Origin: Flavobacterium sp. SH_e
Lineage (GTDB): Bacteria > Bacteroidota > Bacteroidia > Flavobacteriales > Flavobacteriaceae
DNA: 64,000 nt
NCBI RefSeq assembly: GCF_025717045.1
Contig: NZ_JAOVZN010000003.1
Coordinates: 452,004 to 516,003 of the forward strand
Direction of reading: 5' to 3'
The position numbers and the translations under genes are program-made. The notes beneath the pieces are model-generated. The model saw only the letters and a list, made by a program, of their open reading frames with translations, did not search any database and was not told the DNA's origin. Shown in pieces: positions 53,511 through 62,275 of the stretch. The first letter of the stretch is position 1, and each line of letters opens with the position of its first letter.

Positions 53511-54728
53511 ATGAGAATTCTAAATTTATTTAAGATCGCATGGAGAGCCATTATTCTAAATAAGGTTCGAACTCTGCTTACAATGCTCGGAATCATTATT
53601 GGAGTGGCTTCGGTTATTGCAATGCTCGCTATTGGTGAAGGTTCTAAAGAAAGCATCAAAACCAAAATTTCGAGTATGGGTTCTAATATGATTACGGTTC
53701 GTCCTGGCGCCGATATGCGTGGCGGTGTTCGTTTAGATCCGAGCGCTATGCAAACCTTAACTTTAGGCGATTATGAAGCACTGAAAACACAAACCAAAAT
53801 GCTTTCTGCGGTTTCTCCTTTGGTTAACGGGAGCGGGCAATCTATTTATGGATCACGCAACTGGCCAACCTCTATTTACGGAATTACTGAAGAATATTTA
53901 AAAATCAAAGTTTGGGAAGTAAAAACGGGAAGTATTTTTACCGATCAAGAAGTAAAATCGGCTGCAAAAGTGGCTGTGATTGGACAGACTGTAGCAACAA
54001 ATCTATTTCAGAATGAAAACCCAATTGGTAAAATGATTCGTTTCAATAGCATTCCGTTTAAAGTAATTGGAGTGTTGGAGAAAAAGGGAGAAAGTACTTT
54101 TGGACAAGATCAAGATGATGTTATTTTGTCTCCTTATACTACAGTCCAAAAGCGTATTCTAGCCCAAGATTATCTAGAATCTATTGTGGCTTCTTCTTTA
54201 AGCGAAGAAAAATCGCAGCAGGCTGTTGATGAAGTTTCGCAGATTTTAAGAGAAAGACATAAAATTAAGGGAGACAAAGAAGATGATTTTAATGTTTTCT
54301 CCATGGAAGAAATGATTTCTACTTTTAGTTCAACCAGCGAAATGCTTACTATTTTATTAGTTGCAATTGCCAGTATTTCGTTATTAGTGGGCGGAATTGG
54401 AATTATGAATATTATGTATGTTTCGGTAAAAGAAAGAACAAGAGAAATAGGGTTGCGTCTTGCTGTTGGCGGAAAAGATACTGATATTTTGATGCAATTT
54501 TTAATAGAAGCCATTATGATTAGTGTCACTGGAGGAATAATTGGTGTATCTTTGGGATTAGGGACAACTCTTTTCATCGAAAAAGTACTCCATTGGCCAA
54601 CAGCTGTAACAAGTTATTCTATTGTAATTTCGTTTTTAGTTTGTGCCATTACAGGAATATTTTTTGGATGGTATCCTGCTAAAAAAGCGGCTTCTTTAGA
54701 TCCGATTACCGCATTGCGTTATGAATAA
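53511..54728 (+). CDS. MacB-type ABC transporter permease
   Basis: The 405-residue protein has the MacB plan: N-terminal helix (IAWRAIILNKVRTLLTMLGIIIGVASVIAMLAIGEG), a large periplasmic domain (about 45-275), and three C-terminal helices with GGIGIMNIMYVSVKERTREIGLRLAVG. It works with the ATPase at 52765. Substrates could be antibiotics, peptides or lipids; none is shown by sequence. Confidence 0.94.
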   Translation: MRILNLFKIAWRAIILNKVRTLLTMLGIIIGVASVIAMLAIGEGSKESIKTKISSMGSNMITVRPGADMRGGVRLDPSAMQTLTLGDYEALKTQTKMLSAVSPLVNGSGQSIYGSRNWPTSIYGITEEYLKIKVWEVKTGSIFTDQEVKSAAKVAVIGQTVATNLFQNENPIGKMIRFNSIPFKVIGVLEKKGESTFGQDQDDVILSPYTTVQKRILAQDYLESIVASSLSEEKSQQAVDEVSQILRERHKIKGDKEDDFNVFSMEEMISTFSSTSEMLTILLVAIASISLLVGGIGIMNIMYVSVKERTREIGLRLAVGGKDTDILMQFLIEAIMISVTGGIIGVSLGLGTTLFIEKVLHWPTAVTSYSIVISFLVCAITGIFFGWYPAKKAASLDPITALRYE

Positions 54729-54740
54729 AACGATAAACTA

Positions 54741-55778
54741 ATGAATTTTAAACAGAATAAATTATTAATAGGGTTTCTGCATATAATGATATGGTTTGTA
54801 TTATTTATGCTACCCTATTTGTTATCATCAGGTCAAAATCAGGCAATAAAAGCGGTGCTTTTCTTTTCTTGGATTCCGTTATTTTTGTATTCCATCATAT
54901 TTTATTGCAACTATTTTGTTCTTATTGAACGCTTTCTGTTTTCAAAAAAAATAATTTGGTTCGTTATCGCAAACCTAATACTGATTACTTTATTTATTTG
55001 GGCAAACCAATCGATCAAAGAGATTTTCTTTGATTTTCACGTACCGCACAATGACAAAAATGATGACTTTAGGCCTTCAAAAAGTCTTTTCATTTATAGT
55101 GATTTCATATTATTTAGCGTTCCTGTCGTTTTTTCTATTGCTGTAAAAACAACAGAACGCTGGATAAAAACAGAAGTCGAACGCAAAGAAGCTGTTACTA
55201 TCAAATTAGAATCAGAATTGCAGCATTTAAAATATCAATTACAGCCGCATTTCTTTTTTAATTCATTAAACAACATTTATTCTTTGGTAGACACTTCTCC
55301 CGAACAAGCCAAACAAACCATTCATAGTTTGAGCAAATTGATGCGCTATTTATTGTATCAGACTAATGATGAAAAAGTTAGTTTAAAAAGTGAAATCCAG
55401 TTTATCATAAATTATATTGAATTAATGAAACTGAGATTTACAGAAAATACCAAAATCGAATATGACTTTCCTGTTCTAAAAACAGATCTGCAAGTTGTAC
55501 CACTTTTGTTTATTTCTTTAATCGAAAATGCCTTTAAACACGGCGTATCGGCAAGTCAGGAATCAGAAATTATTTTTAAGATGGCTATTGATGAAAACCG
55601 AATTGATTTCAGCATCAAAAATCATAATTTTCCAAAGACCGAAAGTGATAAAAGCGGTTCAGGAATTGGCTTGCAAAACATGAAAAAAAGACTGAAATTA
55701 TTGTATCCTGATAAACACGAATTTACCGCAACGGTAGTTGATGGCTTTTTTATAGTAAACCTTACTTTAGAAACTTAA
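54741..55778 (+). CDS. LytS/YehU-type sensor histidine kinase
   Basis: The 345-residue protein has four N-terminal membrane helices (to about 138) and the His_kinase domain with LQPHFFFNSLNN (His170). A C-terminal ATPase domain carries LIENAFKHGV and GSGIGLQNMKKRLKLLY. It phosphorylates the regulator at 55805. It is 12 bases after the MacB permease and so belongs to the efflux operon. Confidence 0.93.
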   Translation: MNFKQNKLLIGFLHIMIWFVLFMLPYLLSSGQNQAIKAVLFFSWIPLFLYSIIFYCNYFVLIERFLFSKKIIWFVIANLILITLFIWANQSIKEIFFDFHVPHNDKNDDFRPSKSLFIYSDFILFSVPVVFSIAVKTTERWIKTEVERKEAVTIKLESELQHLKYQLQPHFFFNSLNNIYSLVDTSPEQAKQTIHSLSKLMRYLLYQTNDEKVSLKSEIQFIINYIELMKLRFTENTKIEYDFPVLKTDLQVVPLLFISLIENAFKHGVSASQESEIIFKMAIDENRIDFSIKNHNFPKTESDKSGSGIGLQNMKKRLKLLYPDKHEFTATVVDGFFIVNLTLET

Positions 55779-55804
55779 TTTTTGTAATTAATAAACGAAA
55801 TTCT

Positions 55805-56530
55805 ATGTCTGATAAAATAACTTGTCTGATTGTTGATGATGAACCAATGGCTTTGAATTTAGTTGAAAGTTATGTGGCAAAGACTCCTTTTTTACAATTA
55901 CAAAAAAAGTGCAACAGCGCTATTGAAGCTTTGGAATTTCTAAATGAAGAACGCGTTGATTTAATTTTTTTAGATATTCAAATGCCTGATTTAACAGGTT
56001 TAGAACTTGCCAAACTGATTCCTAAATCTACAAGAATCATTTTCACAACCGCTTTTGATCAATATGCATTAGAAGGCTTGAAAGCTGAAGCAATCGATTA
56101 TTTATTAAAACCTTTTGATTATACTGAATTCTTTACTGCTGTAAATAAAGCTAGAGAATGGTTTTCGATGGTAAAAAATGCCAAAAAAGAAAAAACCGAT
56201 CAGATGGAATTCATCTTTGTAAAATCAGAATACAAACAGCTGAAAATAAATCTGGATTCGATTTTATATATCGAAGGTTTAAAAGATTACATCAAAATTT
56301 GGGTTAAAAATGAACCACATCCTATTCTCACTTTAATGAGTTTGAAAACAATGGAAGAAGAATTACCTGCAGATAAATTTATGCGTGTCCACCGTTCTTT
56401 TATTGTTGCGCTAAAAAATGTGGAAGTAGTTGAAAGAAGCCAAATCATAATCAACAAACAAAGAATTACAGTTTCAGATCAATACAAAGCACAATTCATG
56501 AGTTATTTATCTGAAAATTCATTGGACTAA
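55805..56530 (+). CDS. LytTR-family response regulator
   Basis: The 241-residue protein has a receiver domain (Asp57 in FLDIQMPDLTG, Lys in LLKPFD) and a C-terminal LytTR DNA-binding domain (about 135-235, EFIFVKSEYKQLKINLDSILYIEGLKDYIKIW and FMRVHRSFIVALKNV). It pairs with the kinase 26 bases upstream and probably controls the efflux operon. Confidence 0.94.
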   Translation: MSDKITCLIVDDEPMALNLVESYVAKTPFLQLQKKCNSAIEALEFLNEERVDLIFLDIQMPDLTGLELAKLIPKSTRIIFTTAFDQYALEGLKAEAIDYLLKPFDYTEFFTAVNKAREWFSMVKNAKKEKTDQMEFIFVKSEYKQLKINLDSILYIEGLKDYIKIWVKNEPHPILTLMSLKTMEEELPADKFMRVHRSFIVALKNVEVVERSQIIINKQRITVSDQYKAQFMSYLSENSLD

Positions 56531-56683
56531 AATCGGACTTTAAATGTAAAAAAAGTAATTCCTTTAATACAAGCCCTACAGAACCATTTTCTAGCTCAAG
56601 TCCTTTAAATACAATACTTCGCAGATTATTGCGTTAATTTGTATATTTGTTTATCCGAATTTTAATCAAGCTTCAGCCACTAA

Positions 56684-58060
56684 ATGTTTGAACTTCTACC
56701 TGTAGATCCAAAAACTATTTTTCTGCTTTATTTATGGGGGAATTTTTTTACCTGCATTCTTATTTTCAGTTTTTCTTTTTCTTACTCAACGAGCGATAAT
56801 AGAAAAACATTAAAATGGTTTGGCTTAGGCAAATTGATTCTTACAGTTGCTTGGGTGCTTGCACTTTTTCGAAATATCATCAGCGATTTTGTTTCGATTA
56901 ATATTTCCAATTCCTTAATTTTTTGTGCCTGCTGTTTTGAAACTATAGCAATGTTATCGCTTATTAAGGCACATGCAAAAAAACTTTATCAGCTGCAAAT
57001 TGCTATTACGGCAGTTTTCATATTGATTTTTAATATTGGAACTCTTTTTGAAGCCACAATGAATACTCGAGTTATTATTGGTGGCATCGGAATATTTGCT
57101 ATTTATTTACTTCCAACAATTACTTATTTTACAGAAAAACAAAAAAGCTTTTTTAAAACCTTTTATGTACTCTGTTATATCGGATTTGAAATTTTAATCG
57201 TCATACGAACAATCTATAGATATCTGTATCCGCAAAATCTTATTATTTCTAATGATCTTTTTGATAGTTTGTATAGCATTTGTTTATTTCTTCTAACTCT
57301 TATTGGAATCGTAGGATTTTTGCTTTTAGTAAAAGAAAAACAGGATCATAAAATTAAAAAGCTTTTGAACGATAAAAATCAGTTCTTTTCTATTATCTCT
57401 CATGATTTAAGAGGACCATTAGGATCATCTGTTTCGCTTTCTGAGATTCTATTGGAAAATATAGAACAATACAGCCGTGAAGAAATTAAGGAAATATCAG
57501 AAAAGCTTCATGATTCGAATAAAAACATTTACAAATTATTGGAGAATCTGCTGGATTGGTCACGAGTCCAAACGGGAATGATTGCTTTCAATCCTAAGAA
57601 ACTTTTGCTAAATGCCTTGATTCAAGAAAATATAGAATTAAGCAAAAATGTCGCTTTACATAAAAATATAAGAATCTTATTCGAATCTTCTGATCTTATT
57701 GAAGCTGAAGTTGACCAAAACATGATTAGTACCATTTTACGTAATTTACTAAGTAACGCTATTAAATTTACCGACAAGAATGGCGAAGTTAAAATTAAGC
57801 TTCAAAAAATAAACCATAAAATAGAAATCTCTATTAGAGATAACGGAATTGGAGTTCCTGAAAATATAAAAGAAAAATTATTCAAAATCAACGGAAAAGT
57901 TCTTCAAAAAGGAACAGAAAACGAGCTCGGAAGCGGACTCGGATTATTACTTTGCAAAGAGTTTGTAAATATTCATGAAGGCGAAATCTGGGTAGAAAGC
58001 AAAATAGGAAAAGGAAGTGTTTTTAAATTTACGCTTCCGATAAAAGTTATTAAATTATAA
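56684..58060 (+). CDS. Membrane sensor histidine kinase
   Basis: The 458-residue protein has seven membrane helices (about 11-217, similar to 7TM sensing modules), then a HisKA domain with FFSIISHDLRGPLGSS (His240). The HATPase domain has LLSNAIKFTD, DNGIGVPE and GSGLGLLLCKEF. No response regulator gene is adjacent (the LytTR gene upstream already has its kinase), so the partner is elsewhere. Confidence 0.9.
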   Translation: MFELLPVDPKTIFLLYLWGNFFTCILIFSFSFSYSTSDNRKTLKWFGLGKLILTVAWVLALFRNIISDFVSINISNSLIFCACCFETIAMLSLIKAHAKKLYQLQIAITAVFILIFNIGTLFEATMNTRVIIGGIGIFAIYLLPTITYFTEKQKSFFKTFYVLCYIGFEILIVIRTIYRYLYPQNLIISNDLFDSLYSICLFLLTLIGIVGFLLLVKEKQDHKIKKLLNDKNQFFSIISHDLRGPLGSSVSLSEILLENIEQYSREEIKEISEKLHDSNKNIYKLLENLLDWSRVQTGMIAFNPKKLLLNALIQENIELSKNVALHKNIRILFESSDLIEAEVDQNMISTILRNLLSNAIKFTDKNGEVKIKLQKINHKIEISIRDNGIGVPENIKEKLFKINGKVLQKGTENELGSGLGLLLCKEFVNIHEGEIWVESKIGKGSVFKFTLPIKVIKL

Positions 58061-58091
58061 AATTCTAAATTCAAATCTAAAACATAAAAAA

Positions 58092-58128
58092 AAATCCAAA
58101 TCCCAACATAAAATTGGAATTTGGATTT
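58092..58128. terminator. Bidirectional terminator between convergent genes
   Basis: Arms 58092-58106 and 58114-58128 pair at 14 of 15 bases with a 7-base loop. A-runs lie on the left and T-runs on the right, so it can stop the histidine kinase transcript and the SIMPL transcript. Confidence 0.85.
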
Positions 58129-58153
58129 TTAAATATTGGTATTTTATAAACGT

Positions 58154-58846
58154 TTAGTCTAATACAAAACTTACACTAACATTTGCTGTTATTTCGATTT
58201 CGCCAATTGCAAGAGTTTCGTTTGAAGCTCCTCCCATTGAATCTGCTTCTTTCATTCTCATTGCAGCGTACATTGGCTGTGGGTGATAAACTTGAGAATT
58301 ATCAGAAATTGTAAAAGCTTTACCCACTTTTTGTCCTAATACAGACACATATTCTTCTGCTTTTGTTTTAGCATCTTTCATTGCTAATTTTCTAGCTTCA
58401 GATTCATATTGAGCCATTTTAGATGATTCGAAAGAAACTCTGTCAATTCTATTAATTCCTTGCTGAACAAGACCTTCCATCAACTCATCGTATTTAGCTA
58501 AATCTTTAACTACAATTTCTACAGTTTGAGTAGCGTTATAAGATGTTTTCTTTTTCTCATAATCATACTGTGGATTTAAAGCAACTTGTTTTGTTTTAAA
58601 ATCTGCTGTTGGAATATTCATTTTTTTAATGAATTTCAAAACAGCATCCATCTTTTCGTCGTTTTGTTTTTTAACGTCTTTAGCATTATTCCCTTTTGTT
58701 TCAACAGAAGCTGAAATACAAACCTGATCAGGGGCTACTTTTACTTTTCCTTCTCCATTAACGTTAATTAGAGGTACTTGTTTGATTTCTTGGCCGTAAG
58801 ACATAGTCATAAACATGATTGTTAAAAATAATACTAGTTTTTTCAT
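58154..58846 (-). CDS. SIMPL-domain periplasmic protein
   Basis: The 230-residue protein has a signal peptide (1-18) and the SIMPL (DUF541) domain: VNGEGKVKVAPDQVCISASVETKGNNAKDVKKQNDEKMDAVLKFIKKMNI and KTKAEEYVSVLGQKVGKAFTIS. These proteins form oligomeric barrels or lamellae in the periplasm, role uncertain. It lies 51 bases behind the rhomboid gene and may share its transcript. Confidence 0.9.
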   Translation of the reverse strand: MKKLVLFLTIMFMTMSYGQEIKQVPLINVNGEGKVKVAPDQVCISASVETKGNNAKDVKKQNDEKMDAVLKFIKKMNIPTADFKTKQVALNPQYDYEKKKTSYNATQTVEIVVKDLAKYDELMEGLVQQGINRIDRVSFESSKMAQYESEARKLAMKDAKTKAEEYVSVLGQKVGKAFTISDNSQVYHPQPMYAAMRMKEADSMGGASNETLAIGEIEITANVSVSFVLD

Positions 58847-58897
58847 TTTTGTTAAATTTTAATATTTAATAAAAGCTTTTCAAAAGTTATGCCAGCA

Positions 58898-59536
58898 TTA
58901 CAATTTTCCCAATTTTGCCATTCCAAAAAGTATGACAATCGGGATTGCAAGCAAAATTACCATCATTGTATGGTCTGTAAACAATGATGGCATTTTTATT
59001 AAAGTAATTAAATAACCGCCTATAGCACCTCCAAAGTGCGCCGTGTGTCCAATATTATCATTTTTAGCTTTCATTCCGTAAATTGAGTATAATAAATACA
59101 CAATTCCAAAAATGTAAGCTGGCATCGGAATTACAAAAAATATTCCGAGCATCATATTAGGTTCAAGTAAGATTGCCGAATATAAAACTCCAGTTACAGC
59201 ACCAGAAGCGCCAACTGCACGATAACTATAATCGTTTTTATGGAATAACATCGTAAGAAGACTTCCAAAAATTAAGCTTCCGAAATAGACCAAAACAAAA
59301 GAAAACGTCCCGAGCCAATCTAAAACAACTGGCGCAAAAAAGTAGAGTGTTAGCATATTGAATATTAAATGCATCATGTCTACATGTAAAAATCCTGAAG
59401 ACAACATTCGTAATTGCTCGCCAGAACGAATACTTCCTACATGAAATTCATATTTTCGAAAAAAAGAAAGATCATTAAATCCTTTGTAACTAATAACAGC
59501 GTTTGCAACGATAATACCTGCTAAAATGATATTCAT
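58898..59536 (-). CDS. Rhomboid-family intramembrane serine protease
   Basis: The 212-residue protein has six membrane helices. The catalytic Ser111 is in GASGAVTG and the catalytic His is in HFGG (H167). HLIFN (56-60) supplies the conserved His and Asn. Rhomboids cut membrane proteins within the bilayer. The divergent gene is the acyltransferase 59648. No substrate is known. Confidence 0.92.
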   Translation of the reverse strand: MNIILAGIIVANAVISYKGFNDLSFFRKYEFHVGSIRSGEQLRMLSSGFLHVDMMHLIFNMLTLYFFAPVVLDWLGTFSFVLVYFGSLIFGSLLTMLFHKNDYSYRAVGASGAVTGVLYSAILLEPNMMLGIFFVIPMPAYIFGIVYLLYSIYGMKAKNDNIGHTAHFGGAIGGYLITLIKMPSLFTDHTMMVILLAIPIVILFGMAKLGKL

Positions 59537-59626
59537 AAATAATAATTATTGTGAATTGTAAATATAATCATTCTTAAAGATAAGTTAGCAAGAAAGCAAA
59601 ATATCCCTCCCTAATCATTTTTCATT

Positions 59627-59634
59627 TATATTTG
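59627..59634 (+). promoter_or_regulatory. -7 promoter box (TATATTTG)
   Basis: An exact TAnnTTTG match, 13 bases before the acyltransferase ATG, implying a very short or leaderless 5' end. Confidence 0.6.
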
Positions 59635-59647
59635 TAAAAAAAATTAC

Positions 59648-60520
59648 ATGCAATTTCTTGTTTATATTTTAGCCTATCCTATACTCTGGCTTATCTCTAT
59701 ATTACCTTTTCGTTTATTTTACTTATTCTCAAATTTTGTATATCTCTTGGTGTACAGAGTAATAGGATATCGTAAAAAAGTGGTTCGTGAGAATCTGGCA
59801 CTTACATTACCTCATTTAAGTGATTCTGAAAGAAAAGATATCGAAAAGAAATTCTATAAGCATATGTGCGATATGTTTTTAGAAATGATCAAGACGATGA
59901 GTATGTCTCCTGCGGAAATGGAAAGAAGATTTCACGTAACCAACATAGATCTTGTGCTTGACTATGCTAAAAAAGGTAAAAGTGTAATTCTTGTAGCTTC
60001 GCATTATGCAAGTTATGAATGGCTTTTGACAATTAACCCTAAAATTGGTTTCAAAGGAATTGCGGTTTATAAAAAATTAGCCAATTTGTATTTTGATAAA
60101 TTGGTTCGAAAAATCCGTTCAAAATACAATACAGAAATGATAGAGACCAGAAAAGCAATTCCAACAATGGCGCAAAATCAACGTAACGGGGTTTTAGCGA
60201 TGTATGGTTTAGCAAGTGATCAATCTCCAAAATTGGACAGAATTTTTCACTCTATGGAATTTATGGGAGTTGAAGTTCCTGTGCATACGGGAGCCGAAAT
60301 GCTGGCAAAAAAATACGACTTAGCCGTTATTATGGTAAAAGTAAAAAAGGTAAAAAGAGGATTTTATGAGGCTACTTTTCTTTCGCTTGCCGATAATCCG
60401 AAAGAATATCCAGATTTTCAGATTACCGAAATGTATTTAAAAGAGGTCGAAAAACAAATTCTTGAAGCTCCAGAATTTTATTTATGGACACACAAAAGAT
60501 GGAAACATCGTATTCAATAA
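59648..60520 (+). CDS. LpxL/HtrB-family lipid A acyltransferase-like protein
   Basis: The 290-residue protein has an N-terminal membrane helix and the HX4E acyltransferase motif at His119-Glu124 (VASHYASYEW). A C-terminal block includes GLASDQSPKLDRIFHSMEFMGVEVPVHTGAEMLAKKYD. Family members add acyl chains to lipid A or to ornithine/phospholipid precursors in the inner membrane. The specific acceptor cannot be inferred. A perfect 16-bp terminator follows. Confidence 0.88.
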   Translation: MQFLVYILAYPILWLISILPFRLFYLFSNFVYLLVYRVIGYRKKVVRENLALTLPHLSDSERKDIEKKFYKHMCDMFLEMIKTMSMSPAEMERRFHVTNIDLVLDYAKKGKSVILVASHYASYEWLLTINPKIGFKGIAVYKKLANLYFDKLVRKIRSKYNTEMIETRKAIPTMAQNQRNGVLAMYGLASDQSPKLDRIFHSMEFMGVEVPVHTGAEMLAKKYDLAVIMVKVKKVKRGFYEATFLSLADNPKEYPDFQITEMYLKEVEKQILEAPEFYLWTHKRWKHRIQ

Positions 60521-60537
60521 TTTTAAAATAATACAAC

Positions 60538-60576
60538 AAAAAGTCCGAAAAACAACTTGTGTTTTTCGGACTTTTT
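60538..60576 (+). terminator. Intrinsic terminator after the acyltransferase gene
   Basis: A perfect 16-bp stem (60538-60553 with 60561-60576) with a 7-base loop. The stem itself ends in a T-run. Confidence 0.93.
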
Positions 60577-60724
60577 GCTTTATAATGATCTAAATCAGCA
60601 TTTCTAAGCCTTCAATAGCAGATTTGATGTGTTTTTGTAAAGATTTTTTTGAATGGATAAAAAAAAGAAACAATTTAAATTTGGAATTCTCTAATTATCT
60701 TAAAAAAACAAAAAATCATTAACC

Positions 60725-62209
60725 ATGATCAAAAACTTACGATTAACAATTCTATTATTGTTTCTGTTTTTTACTGTTTCTGCTCAAAGTCCAAAACGAG
60801 GAATTGCTTATGGAGGTCATTCTAAAGCAGATCTTCTTGCATTAAAACCTGGACTTACTTGGTGGTACAATTGGTCGCCAGAACCTGAAGCGGCTGTAAA
60901 TCCTGATTACGAATCATTAGGAGTTGAATTTGTTCCGATGGCGTGGGGAAAAGTCAATGATGTCGATGTTCAAGCTTTTATCAATAAAATAAAACCTGGA
61001 GCAAAATATCTTCTTGCATTTAACGAACCAAATTTTAATGACGGTGCAAGATTAACGCCTCAGGAAGCTGTAAATGCTTGGGTAAATATTGAGAAAATTG
61101 CTGCTGCTAAAAATCTCGAAATCATAAGTGCTTCACCAGCATATAATGGTCCAAGTAATTATGGCGGAATTTCAGATCCCGTCGTTTGGCACAACCAGTT
61201 TTTTCAATTGTGTCCAACTTGCAAAGTAGATTATATTGCTTTTCATACTTATGATGCTACTTCGGGTTCTGTGATTGGCGTTACCAGTCTTCTGAAAAAA
61301 TTCAATAGACCACTTTGGATCACTGAATTTGCAAATAGAGTTATTCAAAGTGCAGCGGATAAAACAGCTTTTATGAAAGATATTGTAACCAATTTTGAAA
61401 ACGATCCTGATATCTTTCGTTATTCTTGGTTTTCTGGCAGAGTAAATCCAACTTGGACAGATATGTTAGAAGGACAATTACTAAGTCCTACAAGCGGTGT
61501 TTTAAGACCAATTGGTACAGAATATATTAATGTTCCTTATACCACGAAAAAAATGAATGTTCCGGGTCGCGTTACAGCAAACAAACATTACAGAAGAAAA
61601 GGTACTGGTCTACAAGCAACAACAGACTCTAACACTGGACAAAATGTTTGTTACATCAATGAAGGAGATTGGAATGAATTTATGCTGAATGTCGCGAATG
61701 CAGGAACCTACAATCTAACTTTTAGAGTCGCTTCTCCTGTTCTTGATGGAAAGTTTGATATTCTAGTAAACGATGTTGTGGTAAAAGCAGACGAAACTTT
61801 TCCGCCAACAGGAGACTGGCAGACTTTTGCTGATAAAGTAGTAAATGGAGTTGCATTGCCAAAAGGAGAAGTTTATCTGAAAATCAAATTCAAATCAAAT
61901 GATTTCAATTTTAATTTTATAGATATCGCTGTTGCTAATCTGGGCGTTAAAGATAATGATTTAGAAAAAGAGAGTTTTACAATTTATCCAAATCCTGTAA
62001 AAACACAATCAACTTTGCATATTAAGTCAAGCACAACAGAACCTTTAACCATCAAAATAATTGACATGAAAGGCGATGTTTGTTTTTCTTCTTCAGATTA
62101 TTCAACAAATGAAGATATTAAAATTGGAGAAAAATTAGCAAAAGGAGTTTACATTGTAAATGCGTCATACGGAAATATTAAGAAGTCAGTCAAAATAATT
62201 AAGAACTAA
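60725..62209 (+). CDS. GH128-like glucanase with binding module and type IX sorting domain
   Basis: The 494-residue protein has a signal peptide (1-20) and a TIM-barrel domain (about 25-260) with GH128 features. KRGIAYGG and WWYNWSP lead in, LAFNEPN gives the acid (Glu101), and LWITEFA the nucleophile (Glu201). A CBM6-like module (about 275-405) follows, then a type A type IX secretion domain (about 415-494, FTIYPNP...LAKGVYIV). GH128 enzymes cut beta-1,3-glucans, for example fungal walls. It is a single gene away from any SusCD pair, flanked by terminators. Confidence 0.88.
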   Translation: MIKNLRLTILLLFLFFTVSAQSPKRGIAYGGHSKADLLALKPGLTWWYNWSPEPEAAVNPDYESLGVEFVPMAWGKVNDVDVQAFINKIKPGAKYLLAFNEPNFNDGARLTPQEAVNAWVNIEKIAAAKNLEIISASPAYNGPSNYGGISDPVVWHNQFFQLCPTCKVDYIAFHTYDATSGSVIGVTSLLKKFNRPLWITEFANRVIQSAADKTAFMKDIVTNFENDPDIFRYSWFSGRVNPTWTDMLEGQLLSPTSGVLRPIGTEYINVPYTTKKMNVPGRVTANKHYRRKGTGLQATTDSNTGQNVCYINEGDWNEFMLNVANAGTYNLTFRVASPVLDGKFDILVNDVVVKADETFPPTGDWQTFADKVVNGVALPKGEVYLKIKFKSNDFNFNFIDIAVANLGVKDNDLEKESFTIYPNPVKTQSTLHIKSSTTEPLTIKIIDMKGDVCFSSSDYSTNEDIKIGEKLAKGVYIVNASYGNIKKSVKIIKN

Positions 62210-62218
62210 CTTTAAAAA

Positions 62219-62252
62219 AAATGCCTCTTTCGAAATTTCAAAAGAGGCATTT
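62219..62252. terminator. Bidirectional terminator between GH128 and glmM
   Basis: A 12-bp perfect stem (62219-62230 with 62241-62252) with a 10-base loop. A-runs and T-runs flank it on each side, serving both convergent genes. Confidence 0.9.
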
Positions 62253-62275
62253 TTTATTTTTAAATGCTGAAAATC

